64,000 nucleotides of DNA from Ralstonia soli (GTDB lineage: Bacteria; Pseudomonadota; Gammaproteobacteria; Burkholderiales; Burkholderiaceae): assembly GCF_023955655.1 (NCBI RefSeq), contig NZ_JAMXHT010000002.1, forward strand, positions 434,001-498,000. The letters run 5' to 3'. Shown piece by piece: positions 17,517-25,564 of the stretch. The notes below the pieces were generated by a model, which was given only the letters and a program-made list of their open reading frames with translations, made no database searches and was not told the DNA's origin. Within the stretch, counting starts at the first letter, position 1. Each line of letters opens with the position of its first letter. The position numbers and the translations under genes are program-made.

Positions 17517-18282
17517 GCGCAATCCAGCCACCGGGCTGCTGGCCGGCCGCAAGGTGCTCGTCACGGGCGCCGCGCGCGGGCTGGGCCTGGCGTTTGCCAA
17601 GTCCATCGCCGAAGCGGGCGGCGCGGTTGCGCTGGCCGACATCCTGGGCGAGCGCGTGCAGGAAGAGGCTGCAGCGCTGCGTGCGGCTGGCTTCGAGGCC
17701 CATGGCTTCACGCTGGACCTCGGTGATCCTGCGTCCATCCAGGCTTGCGCTGCTGCGGCTGCGCAGGCTCTGGGCGGGTTGGATGGCCTGGTCAACAACG
17801 CGGCGATCACCAACTCCGGCGGGCGCGACGCATCGTCCATCGACGTCGACACGTGGGACCGCGTGATGAACGTCAACGTGCGCGGCACCTGGCTGATGAC
17901 GACGGCATGCCTGTCGGCGCTCAAGGCATCGGGCCGCGGCGCCATCGTGAACCTGTCGTCGGACACGCCGCTGTGGGGCGCGCCGAACCTGCTGGCCTAT
18001 GTGGCGAGCAAGAGCGCTGTCATCGGCATGACGAAGTCGCTGGCGCGTGAATGCGGCGCCGACGGCATTACCGTCAACGCCATCGCGCCGGGGCTGACGC
18101 TGGTGGAGGCCACCGAATACGTGCCGGCGCACCGGCATGCGCTGTACCGCGACCAGCGCGCGATCTCGCGCGACCAGGTGCCCGACGACGTATGCGGCGC
18201 CGTGCTGTTCGCACTGTCCGATCTTTCCCGATTCGTGACGGGCCAGACGCTGGCCGTCAACGGCGGTTTTGTCATGCAGTAA
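17509..18282 (+). CDS. Short-chain dehydrogenase/reductase (classical)
   Basis: A 257-aa NAD(P)-dependent oxidoreductase. It shows the nucleotide-binding TGAARGLG, the NNAA motif, the catalytic Ser in NLSSDTPLW and the YVASK pair (Tyr and Lys), then the C-terminal NGGFVMQ. The start ATG at 17509 overlaps the oxygenase stop. An acidic residue after the second strand (ALADI) suggests NAD rather than NADP. It probably oxidises a hydroxylated intermediate of the pathway, for example a diol or alcohol. Confidence 0.9.
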   Translation: MPERNPATGLLAGRKVLVTGAARGLGLAFAKSIAEAGGAVALADILGERVQEEAAALRAAGFEAHGFTLDLGDPASIQACAAAAAQALGGLDGLVNNAAITNSGGRDASSIDVDTWDRVMNVNVRGTWLMTTACLSALKASGRGAIVNLSSDTPLWGAPNLLAYVASKSAVIGMTKSLARECGADGITVNAIAPGLTLVEATEYVPAHRHALYRDQRAISRDQVPDDVCGAVLFALSDLSRFVTGQTLAVNGGFVMQ

Positions 18283-18314
18283 CGCAACCCATATCACTGA
18301 GAAGAGGTATTTCG

Positions 18315-18851
18315 ATGAGCGATCTCTCCGAACAACAGCAAGTGCAACGCACGTGGGACCGCCCCGAGGGCGCGTCGTTTGAAGACTGGATGAACAGCCG
18401 CGTGGCGCGTTTCTCCACCCGCCGTTACGACTGGGACGCCCTCAAGTTCCAGGCCGACTTCGACCCGAAGTACCGCCGTGCGCAAATGCGCTACGTGGGC
18501 ACGGGCGGCACGGGCGTCGCGGCAGACGCCAACACGGTGCCGTCGGAGCACTTCACGTTCTCGACCATGGTCATTCCGGCCGGTCACGAAGGCCCGTCGC
18601 ACCTGCACACCGATGTGGAAGAGGTGTTCTTCGTCATCCGCGGCAAGCTCAAGCTGGTGCTGGAGAAGGACGGCGAGCGCTTTGAGACCATCCTGACCGA
18701 CCGTGATCTCGTCTCGGTACCCCCCGGCGTGTACCGCGAAGAAATCAACATCGGCGACGAAGACGCGCTGATGTGCGTGATGCTGGGCTCCAAGAAGCCG
18801 ATCACGCCGACGTATCCGCCCGAGCACCCGCTCACCAAGATCAAGCGTTGA
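18315..18851 (+). CDS. Cupin-domain protein
   Basis: A 178-aa protein with a single cupin barrel in its second half. Motif 1 is HEGPSHLHTDVEEVFFVIRGKLKL, with His, His, Glu in the usual metal positions. Motif 2 is reduced (DLVSVPPGVYREEINIGDEDAL), with Arg or Tyr where the fourth His is normally found. The N-terminal 60 residues (TWDRPEGASFEDWMNSRVARF) are not cupin-like and contain many aromatic residues. It could be an iron-dependent isomerase or dioxygenase in the pathway, or a sensor. It lies 32 bases after the dehydrogenase and 4 before the hydrolase, inside the operon. Confidence 0.82.
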   Translation: MSDLSEQQQVQRTWDRPEGASFEDWMNSRVARFSTRRYDWDALKFQADFDPKYRRAQMRYVGTGGTGVAADANTVPSEHFTFSTMVIPAGHEGPSHLHTDVEEVFFVIRGKLKLVLEKDGERFETILTDRDLVSVPPGVYREEINIGDEDALMCVMLGSKKPITPTYPPEHPLTKIKR

Positions 18852-18855
18852 TGCC

Positions 18856-19758
18856 ATGAGCGCGCAGGCTGTCATGTCCTCCCACCCGTTCCGCGTAGCC
18901 GATGCACTTGCCGTGCTGGGCGCCGAGTTTGCCGAGCGCACTGTCGCGATCGACAACAAGGGCAATCAGATCGGCTACCGGCAATGGGGCGAGCGCGGTC
19001 CGGTGGTGGTGCTGTTGCACGGCATCAGCTCCAGCGCCGCGTCGTGGCTGCCTTGCGCGCAGATCCTTTCGCAAACCATGCGCGTGTTCGCATGGGATGC
19101 GCCGGGCTACGGCAATTCCACGCCGCTGGAACAGGCCGCGCCGCGCGCTGCCGACTATGCGCTGCGTCTGCGCGCATGGCTCGACGCGCTGCATGTGACG
19201 CCCGACGTGATCGTCGGACATTCGCTGGGCGCGCTGATGGCCTCGGCGTATGTGGCTGAAGCCCCGGCAACGATGCAGCCGACATGCCTGTTGCTCCTGA
19301 ACCCCGCGCAGGGCTACGGCCAGCCGGGCCAGGAAGACAAGTCCCGCGCGGTGCAGGCACAGCGTCTGGCAACGCTCGACCAGCTCGGTATCGACGGCAT
19401 GGCGGAATCGCGGCACGCACATCTGCTGCGCCCGAACGCCACCGCTGAAGAACGCGCCTGGGTGCGCTGGAACATGTTGCGCCTGAACGATGGCGGTTAC
19501 CGCCAGGCGGTGGCCATGCTCAGCGGCGACGACATCGGTGCCTACCTGCGCAAGCGTCCGGCATCGACGCCGGCCCGCGTGGCCTGTGGCGATGTCGACG
19601 GCATCACGCCGCCGCAAGGCTGTCAAGCGCTGGCCGAGACGTTCGGTCTGCCGTTTGCAAGCGTGCCGGCTGCCGGGCATGCGTCCTATATCGATGCGCC
19701 AGCCGCAGTTGCGGGCTGCATCGAACAAGCCGTTCTCCCCAATTCTCGAAACGCCTAG
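18856..19758 (+). CDS. Alpha/beta hydrolase, probable C-C or ester hydrolase of the pathway
   Basis: A 300-aa alpha/beta hydrolase with oxyanion turn LLHGISSSAASW, nucleophile elbow GHSLG (Ser123), an acid near DGITPP and the catalytic His in AGHASY. Serine hydrolases of this class in ring-cleavage pathways hydrolyse the vinylogous 1,5-diketones that extradiol dioxygenases make. An extradiol-type VOC protein is encoded at 26939 in the same cluster, so this role is plausible but not proven. It may equally be an ester or lactone hydrolase. The gene starts 4 bases after the cupin stop. Confidence 0.85.
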   Translation: MSAQAVMSSHPFRVADALAVLGAEFAERTVAIDNKGNQIGYRQWGERGPVVVLLHGISSSAASWLPCAQILSQTMRVFAWDAPGYGNSTPLEQAAPRAADYALRLRAWLDALHVTPDVIVGHSLGALMASAYVAEAPATMQPTCLLLLNPAQGYGQPGQEDKSRAVQAQRLATLDQLGIDGMAESRHAHLLRPNATAEERAWVRWNMLRLNDGGYRQAVAMLSGDDIGAYLRKRPASTPARVACGDVDGITPPQGCQALAETFGLPFASVPAAGHASYIDAPAAVAGCIEQAVLPNSRNA

Positions 19759-19770
19759 GCGCCAAGACCT

Positions 19771-20598
19771 ATGAGCAACGACCTCATCCCAGAAGACGTG
19801 CAGGAAAAGTACATCGTGCCCGGGCTCGAACGCGGCCTGCGCCTGCTGTGCGAGTTCAGCCACAAAGACCGCGTGCTCTCCGCACCGGAGTTGGCGCGCC
19901 GGCTGAAGGTGCCGCGCTCGACGGTATTCCGCCTGCTGACCACGCTCGAAGTGATGGGCTTCATTGAACGTGTCGATGGCGGTCGTGATTTCCGTCTCGG
20001 CATGGCCGTGCTGCGCCTGGGCTTTGAATACCTCGCCTCGCTGGAACTGACCGAGCTGGGCCGTCCGCTGCTCGATCGCCTGCGCGACGAAATCCATTAC
20101 CCCTGCAACCTCGTCGTGCGCGACGGCCGCTCGATCGTCTACGTGGCGAAGTCGGTGGCGCCCACGCCGTTCACGAGTTCGGTCAACGTCGGCACGCGCC
20201 TGCCCGCGCATGCCACGGTGCTCGGTCGCGTGCTGCTGGCCGATCTGTCGCTGGCCGAACTGCGCCAACTGTATCCGGAGCCGCAGCTGGAAGTGTTCTC
20301 GCACAACACGCCGCGTACGGTGGAAGCGCTGTTCGAGATGGTCCAGCGTGACCGCGAACACGGCTACGTGCTGCAAGAGGGCTTCTTCGAAGCCAACATC
20401 TCGACCATCGCTGCGCCGGTGCTGGATCGCGCAGGCAAGGTGGTCGCCGCGCTCGGCACGACGATCCCGTCGCCGCGCATCGAGCCCGGCCAGCTGGATG
20501 TGATGATCGACAAGGTGCGTGCTGCCGCAGGCGAGCTGTCATATCTGCTCGACTACCGCCCGGCCAGCAACAAGGTCGTCAACCTGTTCCGGGAATGA
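19771..20598 (+). CDS. IclR-family transcriptional regulator
   Basis: A 275-aa regulator with an N-terminal winged helix (LSAPELARRLKVPRSTVFRLLTTLEVMGFIERV) and an IclR effector domain (VGTRLPAHATVLGRVLLADLS, then EGFFEANISTIAAPVLDRAG). The position inside the catabolic operon makes it the probable controller of the cluster, binding a pathway intermediate. The palindrome GTTTCGTATACGAAAC at 28943 and its weaker copy at 16034 are candidate operators. It overlaps the next gene by the ATGA at 20595, so regulator and enzyme are co-translated. An unusually acidic N-terminus (SNDLIPEDVQEKYIV) precedes the DNA-binding part. Confidence 0.93.
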   Translation: MSNDLIPEDVQEKYIVPGLERGLRLLCEFSHKDRVLSAPELARRLKVPRSTVFRLLTTLEVMGFIERVDGGRDFRLGMAVLRLGFEYLASLELTELGRPLLDRLRDEIHYPCNLVVRDGRSIVYVAKSVAPTPFTSSVNVGTRLPAHATVLGRVLLADLSLAELRQLYPEPQLEVFSHNTPRTVEALFEMVQRDREHGYVLQEGFFEANISTIAAPVLDRAGKVVAALGTTIPSPRIEPGQLDVMIDKVRAAAGELSYLLDYRPASNKVVNLFRE

Positions 20599-21404
20599 CC
20601 ATGTCGATGATCAATCTGACCGGCAAGACGGCTGTGGTGACCGGAGGCTCCTCCGGCATCGGTCTGGCCACCGTTGAACTGCTGCTGGAAGCCGGCGCCG
20701 CCGTGGCGCTGTGCGGCCGCAATGCAGAACGGCTGGCAGCGGCCGAAGAGAAACTGCGCAGCCGATTCCCCGAGGCGAAGCTGTTTGCCGCCACCTGCGA
20801 CGTGCTCGACGCCGCGCAGATGACCGCGTTTGCCGATGCGGTGGAGCAGGCGCTCGGCCCCGTCGACATGCTGATCAACAACGCCGGTCAGGGCCGCGTC
20901 TCGAAGTTTGCCGATACCGACGATGCTGCCTGGACGCAGGAGCTGCATCTCAAGTTCTTCTCCGTGATCCACCCCACGCGTGCGTTCCTGCCGCAACTGG
21001 AGCGCTCGGAGCACGGTGCCATCGTCTGCGTGAACTCGCTGCTCGCACAGCAGCCGGAGCCGCACATGGTGGCCACCTCGGCCGCGCGTGCCGGCGTGCT
21101 CAACCTGGTGCGCTCGATGGCCACCGAGTTCGCGCCCAAGGGCGTGCGCGTCAACGGCATCCTGATTGGGCTGGTTGAATCGGGCCAGTGGCGCCGCCGC
21201 TTCGAGGCGCGCCCCGATGAAGACCGCCACCTCGACTGGGCCGCGTGGACGCGCCGCCTGGCCGTGCAGAAACACATTCCCCTTGGCCGTCTGGGCCTGC
21301 CGGAAGAGGCAGCCCGCGCCATTCTGTTCCTTGCCTCGCCGTTGTCTTCGTACACCACGGGCAGCCATATCGATATCTCCGGAGGACACTCCCGTCATGC
21401 GTAA
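20595..21404 (+). CDS. SDR-fold protein lacking the catalytic Tyr and Lys
   Basis: A 269-aa protein with an intact nucleotide-binding fold (TGGSSGIG, NNAG near residue 95) and catalytic-type Ser148 (CVNSLL). Where classical enzymes carry Tyr-x-x-x-Lys, it reads ATSAARAG, so Thr161 and Arg165 occupy those positions. I recall other SDR proteins with this TSAARAG pattern, so it is likely a real subfamily, not a sequencing error. It may use another acid-base pair, act on an unusual substrate, or bind NAD without canonical catalysis. Start codons 20595 (coupled), 20601 and 20607 are possible. It overlaps the next gene by 8 bases. Confidence 0.82.
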   Translation: MTMSMINLTGKTAVVTGGSSGIGLATVELLLEAGAAVALCGRNAERLAAAEEKLRSRFPEAKLFAATCDVLDAAQMTAFADAVEQALGPVDMLINNAGQGRVSKFADTDDAAWTQELHLKFFSVIHPTRAFLPQLERSEHGAIVCVNSLLAQQPEPHMVATSAARAGVLNLVRSMATEFAPKGVRVNGILIGLVESGQWRRRFEARPDEDRHLDWAAWTRRLAVQKHIPLGRLGLPEEAARAILFLASPLSSYTTGSHIDISGGHSRHA

Positions 21405-23112
21405 CGAACAACAACTGGTCACGGTGGGCTATGCGATTGCCGCCTTTCTGGAATCCTGCGAGGTCAAGGCCGCCTTTGGCGTGATCTCCATCCACAACAT
21501 GCCCATCCTCGATGCGATGGGCGAGCGCGGCAAGATCCGCTTCATCATGGCGCGCGGCGAAGCGGGCGGCACCAACATGGCCGACGCGTATGCGCGCACC
21601 ACGGGCAGCCTGGGCGTCTGCTTTACCAGCACGGGCACGGCAGCGGGCAACGCCGCTGGTGCGATGGTCGAAGCGCTGACCGCCGGCACGCCGATGCTGC
21701 ATATCACGGGCCAGATCGAAACGCCGTACCTGGACCAGAGCCTGGCGTACATCCATGAAGCGCCGGACCAGCTCACCATGCTCAAGGCCGTGTCGAAGGC
21801 GGCCTTCCGCATCCGCAGCGCCGACACCGCGATCAGCACGATGAAGCTGGCCGTGCAGACCGCGCTGACGGCCCCGACCGGCCCGGTGAGCGTGGAGATC
21901 CCGATCGACATCCAGGCCGCGCTGATTCCGATGCCGGAAGACCTGCGCCCGCTGCTGGTGCCGCAACATGTGCCGTCGGAACACGCGCTGGATGAACTGG
22001 CCGAGCGCCTGTCGCGCGCGCACCGTCCGATGCTGTGGCTGGGCGGCGGTGCCCGCCATGCCGCAAGCCAAGTCAAGCGCCTGATGGACCTGGGCTTTGG
22101 TGTGGTCACCAGCACGCAGGGTCGCGGCATCGTGCCGGAAGACGATCCGCGCTCGCTGGGCGCCTTCAACCTGCACAAGCCGGTCGAGGCGTTCTACCAG
22201 ACGTGCGACGCCATGCTCGTCGTCGGCTCGCGCCTGCGCGGCAACGAAACGCTGAAGTACGAACTGAAGCTGCCGCGTCCGCTGTACCGCATTGATGCAG
22301 ACGCCTCTGCTGAAGGCCGCTGCTATGCCAGCGACTACTTCGTCTGCGGCGATTCGGTCCTCGCACTGGATGGCCTGATCGCGCGGCTGGAAAACAAGAT
22401 GCAGATCGACGCCGCATTTGCGGGCGACCTGCGCGCCGCGCACGAAAAAGCGGTGGGCGGCCTGATCGACGGCCTGGGCCCGTACTCGAAGCTGGTGGAT
22501 GCACTGCAGGCCGCCGTTGGCCGCGAGTTCAACTGGGTCCGCGACGTGACCGTCTCGAACAGCACGTGGGGCAACCGCCAACTGCGCATTTTCGACTCGC
22601 GTGCCGGCGTGCACGCACTGGGCGGCGGTATCGGCCAGGGCCTCGCCATGGGCATCGGCGCGGCCATCGGCTCGGCCGCAACCGCATCGGGCAAGAAGAC
22701 CTTCTGCCTGGCCGGCGACGGCGGCTTCATCCTGAACCTGGGCGAGCTGGCGACGGCCGTGCAGGAGCGCGCCAACCTCGTCATCGTGCTGATGAACGAC
22801 AAGGGCTACGGCGTCATCAAGAACATCCAGGACGCGCAGTACGGCGGCCGCCGTCACTACGTTGATCTGCACACGCCGGACTACGCGGCGCTCTCGCAGT
22901 CGCTGCAGCTGCGTCATCGCCGTGTGTCCGATCTGGCGGACGTCGGCAAGGCGCTGGAAGAGGCCACCAGCGAGGACGGCCCGTTCCTGATGGAGATCGA
23001 CATGCTCGCCATTGGCAGCTTCAAGACCGCCTTCGCTGGCCCGCCGGTCAACCAGCAAGCACCGAATGGCCAAGGCGAGCGCGCAGCCGAGCGCACTACG
23101 GTGGTGGCGTGA
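21397..23112 (+). CDS. Thiamine-diphosphate-dependent enzyme (acetolactate synthase / decarboxylase-like)
   Basis: A 571-aa ThDP enzyme with three domains: N-terminal pyrimidine-binding (with the activating Glu in MARGEAGGTNMADAYAR), a central domain (residues about 190-330), and the C-terminal pyrophosphate-binding domain. The C-terminal domain carries the metal motif GDGGFILNLGELATAVQERA through VLMNDKGYG, ending in an unusually long tail with TFAGPPVNQQAP. It belongs to the superfamily of 2-oxo acid decarboxylases and lyases. Which 2-oxo acid it handles is unknown. The start at 21397 has the ribosome site CGGAGGA. It overlaps the SDR gene, which suggests the two act in sequence. Confidence 0.88.
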   Translation: MRNEQQLVTVGYAIAAFLESCEVKAAFGVISIHNMPILDAMGERGKIRFIMARGEAGGTNMADAYARTTGSLGVCFTSTGTAAGNAAGAMVEALTAGTPMLHITGQIETPYLDQSLAYIHEAPDQLTMLKAVSKAAFRIRSADTAISTMKLAVQTALTAPTGPVSVEIPIDIQAALIPMPEDLRPLLVPQHVPSEHALDELAERLSRAHRPMLWLGGGARHAASQVKRLMDLGFGVVTSTQGRGIVPEDDPRSLGAFNLHKPVEAFYQTCDAMLVVGSRLRGNETLKYELKLPRPLYRIDADASAEGRCYASDYFVCGDSVLALDGLIARLENKMQIDAAFAGDLRAAHEKAVGGLIDGLGPYSKLVDALQAAVGREFNWVRDVTVSNSTWGNRQLRIFDSRAGVHALGGGIGQGLAMGIGAAIGSAATASGKKTFCLAGDGGFILNLGELATAVQERANLVIVLMNDKGYGVIKNIQDAQYGGRRHYVDLHTPDYAALSQSLQLRHRRVSDLADVGKALEEATSEDGPFLMEIDMLAIGSFKTAFAGPPVNQQAPNGQGERAAERTTVVA

Positions 23113-23144
23113 GCCCACAACTGAGCCAATCCAAGGAGCCGGAC

Positions 23145-23948
23145 ATGCTGCATGTATCGATGGTCGGTTGCGGAGCGATCGGGCAGGGCGTGCTGGAGCT
23201 GCTCAAGAGCGATCCGGACGTCTGCTTCGACGCCGTGATCGTGCCTGAGCACGCGATGGACAAGGCGCGTGCGGCCATCGCCCCGTTCGCCCCCAACACG
23301 CGTGTGACGACGCGCCTGGCGGCGGATGCGCGTCCCGACCTGCTGGTCGAATGCGCGGGCCATGACGCGCTCGAAGAGCACGTGGTGCCGGCGCTTGAGC
23401 AGGGCATCGACTGCCTCGTGGTGTCGGTCGGTGCGCTGTCCGAACCGGGCGTGGCCGAGCGGCTGGAAGCGGCGGCACGGCGCGGCAATGCGCAGGTGCA
23501 GCTGCTGTCGGGCGCCATCGGCGCCATCGATGCGCTGGCCGCTGCGCGCGTGGGCGGGCTGGATGCGGTGGTCTACACCGGCCGCAAGCCTCCGCGGGCC
23601 TGGAAGGACACGCCGGCCGAGCAGCAGTTCGACCTCGATGCGCTGCGTGAACCGACCGTGATCTTTGAAGGCAATGCACGCGACGCCGCGCGCCTGTTCC
23701 CGAAGAACGCCAACGTGGCCGCCACGCTGTCGGTGGCGGGCCTGGGGCTGGAGCACACGCACGTCAAGCTGCTGGCCGATCCGACTGTCGACGAGAACAT
23801 CCACCACGTGGAGGCGCGTGGCGCCTTCGGTGGCTTCGAGCTGACCATGCGCGGCAAGCCGCTGGCGGCCAATCCCAAGACTTCCGCGCTGACGGTGTTC
23901 AGCGTGGTGCGTGCGCTGGGCAACCGCGCGCACGCCGTGTCGATTTGA
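23145..23948 (+). CDS. nadX: Aspartate dehydrogenase-like protein
   Basis: A 267-aa protein of the L-aspartate dehydrogenase fold, which interconverts L-aspartate and iminoaspartate with NAD(P). Recognisable parts are the Rossmann VGCGAIGQGVLELL, VECAGHDALEEHV, LLSGAIGAIDAL, FPKNANVAATLSVAGLG, a candidate catalytic His in ENIHHVEARG and the C-terminal PKTSALTVFSVVRAL. The start is ATG 23145 with AAGGAG 7 bases ahead. A GTG at 23109 would overlap the previous stop. Within a catabolic operon, it is more likely to reduce or oxidise a related amino- or imino-dicarboxylate than to serve NAD biosynthesis. This is an inference. Confidence 0.8.
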   Translation: MLHVSMVGCGAIGQGVLELLKSDPDVCFDAVIVPEHAMDKARAAIAPFAPNTRVTTRLAADARPDLLVECAGHDALEEHVVPALEQGIDCLVVSVGALSEPGVAERLEAAARRGNAQVQLLSGAIGAIDALAAARVGGLDAVVYTGRKPPRAWKDTPAEQQFDLDALREPTVIFEGNARDAARLFPKNANVAATLSVAGLGLEHTHVKLLADPTVDENIHHVEARGAFGGFELTMRGKPLAANPKTSALTVFSVVRALGNRAHAVSI

Positions 23949-23964
23949 ACAAGGCTTTCGCGCC

Positions 23965-25461
23965 ATGACTGTTTCCACCATGAACGCAACCGCAACCTCC
24001 CTGCTTCCGATCTGCATCGCGGGCGAATGGCGCCTCGGCACCGGCGAGCGCTATGTCACGCGCTATCCGGCCACGGGCGAGGTCGTCGCAGAACTCAACG
24101 CCGCCAGCGTGGCCGATGTGGAAGAGGCCGTGGCCGGTGCTTACCGCGCCTTCCTGTCCAGCGGCTGGGCCCAGCGCAAGCCGCACGAGCGTGCCGCCGT
24201 GCTGTACCGCGTGGCCGAGCTGATCCGCTCGCGCAGCGAAGCCCTGGCCCAGCGCCAGCGCCTGGACAACGGCAAGCCCATCAACGAAACGCGCGCCCTG
24301 GTGGCGAGCGCCGCTGCCACATTCCAGTTTTTCGGCGCCGCCTGCGAGACGCTGGAAGAATCGCTCACGCCCGCGCGCGGCGATTGCCTGACGATGAGCG
24401 TGCATGAGCCCATGGGCGTGGTGGCCGCCATCACGCCGTGGAACTCCCCCATCGCAAGCGAGGCGCAGAAGATGGCGCCCGCACTGGCCGCCGGCAACGC
24501 CGTCGTCGTCAAGCCGGCGGAAGTCACGCCGCTCATGGCGCTGGAACTGGCTGCCATTTGCGAAGAGGCCGGCATCCCCAAAGGCATGATCAGCGTGCTG
24601 CCGGGCAAGGGCTCGATCATCGGCGATGCCATCACCAAGCATCCGCTGGTGCGCCGCGTGTCGTTCACGGGCGGCACGAACACGGGCAAGCACATCGCCC
24701 ACATTGCGGCCGACAAGATGATGCCGGTGTCGCTGGAGCTGGGCGGCAAGTCGCCGACCATGGTGTTTGAAGATGCCGACCTGGACCACGCGGTGAACGG
24801 TGTGCTGTACGGCATTTTCAGCTCGTCGGGCGAGTCGTGCATTGCGGGTTCGCGCCTGTTCGTGGCGCGCTCGCTGTACGAGCCGTTCATGGACCGCCTG
24901 GCTGCCGGTGCCGCACGCCTGCGCGTCGGCAACCCGGCTGATGCGGCCACGCAGATGGGTCCGCTGATCACCGATCGCCACCGCGAGACCATCGAGTCGT
25001 ACGTGGCGATGGGTGTGGAAGAGGGCGGCCACCTGCGCACGGGCGGCCTGCGCCCCCACATCGCCGGTTGCGAATCGGGCTACTTCTACACGCCGACCAT
25101 CATCGAAGGCCTGACCAACAGCGCGCGCATCTGCCAGGAAGAGATCTTCGGCCCGGTGCTCGTCGCCATGCCGTTCGACGATGAGGATGAACTGATCGAG
25201 CAAGCCAACGACAGCGTCTACGCACTGGCCGCCGGCATCTGGACGCGCGACTACAAGCGCGCCTGGCGCATTGGCCGCGCCGTGCAGGCCGGCAATGTGT
25301 GGATCAACACGTACAAGCAGTTCTCGATCTCGACGCCGTTTGGCGGTTGGCGCGACAGCGGCCTGGGCCGCGAGAAGGGTCGCCTGGGCATCCTGCAATA
25401 CATGGAACAGAAGAGCCTCTACTGGGGCCTGAACGAACAACCGCTGGCCTGGGCGAACTGA
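23965..25461 (+). CDS. Aldehyde dehydrogenase (NAD(P)-dependent)
   Basis: A 498-aa aldehyde dehydrogenase. It shows TPWNSPIASEAQKMAPALAAGNAVVVKPAE (cofactor site), the active-site Glu in VSLELGGKSP, the catalytic Cys in SSGESCIAGSR, and the late EEIFGPVL and FGGWRDSGLGREKG blocks. Start ATG 23965 follows the previous stop by 16 bases. It would oxidise an aldehyde made in the pathway, such as the product of the ThDP enzyme, to an acid. The exact substrate is unresolved. Residues around the Cys (GESCIAG rather than GQVCCAG) differ from the betaine and succinate-semialdehyde types. Confidence 0.92.
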   Translation: MTVSTMNATATSLLPICIAGEWRLGTGERYVTRYPATGEVVAELNAASVADVEEAVAGAYRAFLSSGWAQRKPHERAAVLYRVAELIRSRSEALAQRQRLDNGKPINETRALVASAAATFQFFGAACETLEESLTPARGDCLTMSVHEPMGVVAAITPWNSPIASEAQKMAPALAAGNAVVVKPAEVTPLMALELAAICEEAGIPKGMISVLPGKGSIIGDAITKHPLVRRVSFTGGTNTGKHIAHIAADKMMPVSLELGGKSPTMVFEDADLDHAVNGVLYGIFSSSGESCIAGSRLFVARSLYEPFMDRLAAGAARLRVGNPADAATQMGPLITDRHRETIESYVAMGVEEGGHLRTGGLRPHIAGCESGYFYTPTIIEGLTNSARICQEEIFGPVLVAMPFDDEDELIEQANDSVYALAAGIWTRDYKRAWRIGRAVQAGNVWINTYKQFSISTPFGGWRDSGLGREKGRLGILQYMEQKSLYWGLNEQPLAWAN

Positions 25462-25489
25462 AGCCGGCGCAGTGTGGAGGAGACAAAAC

Positions 25490-25564
25490 ATGAACACCAT
25501 TTTGGGAAAAGGCTTCGTCATGAATCCGACGCAAGCACCGGTCACGCAAGGGAGCGCGCAATGA
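25490..25564 (+). CDS. Possible 24-residue leader peptide translationally coupled to the transporter
   Basis: A short open frame of 24 codons starting MNTILGKGFV and ending QGSAQ, too short for routine gene calling. It has the best ribosome site in the area (GGAGGAGA, 9 bases ahead). Its TGA (25562-25564) overlaps the MFS start codon (25561-25563) in an ATGA junction. The transporter gene has a weaker site of its own (AAGGGAGC). Coupled leaders like this can tune translation of a membrane protein. It may also be incidental, so confidence is modest. Confidence 0.4.
   Translation: MNTILGKGFVMNPTQAPVTQGSAQ

Noticed and set aside
21151-23118. A 655-aa open frame on the minus strand over the ThDP gene
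   Set aside because: It is the antisense shadow of a real, well-conserved gene. Its translation is rich in Arg, His and Gln with no domain, which is typical of GC-rich DNA.
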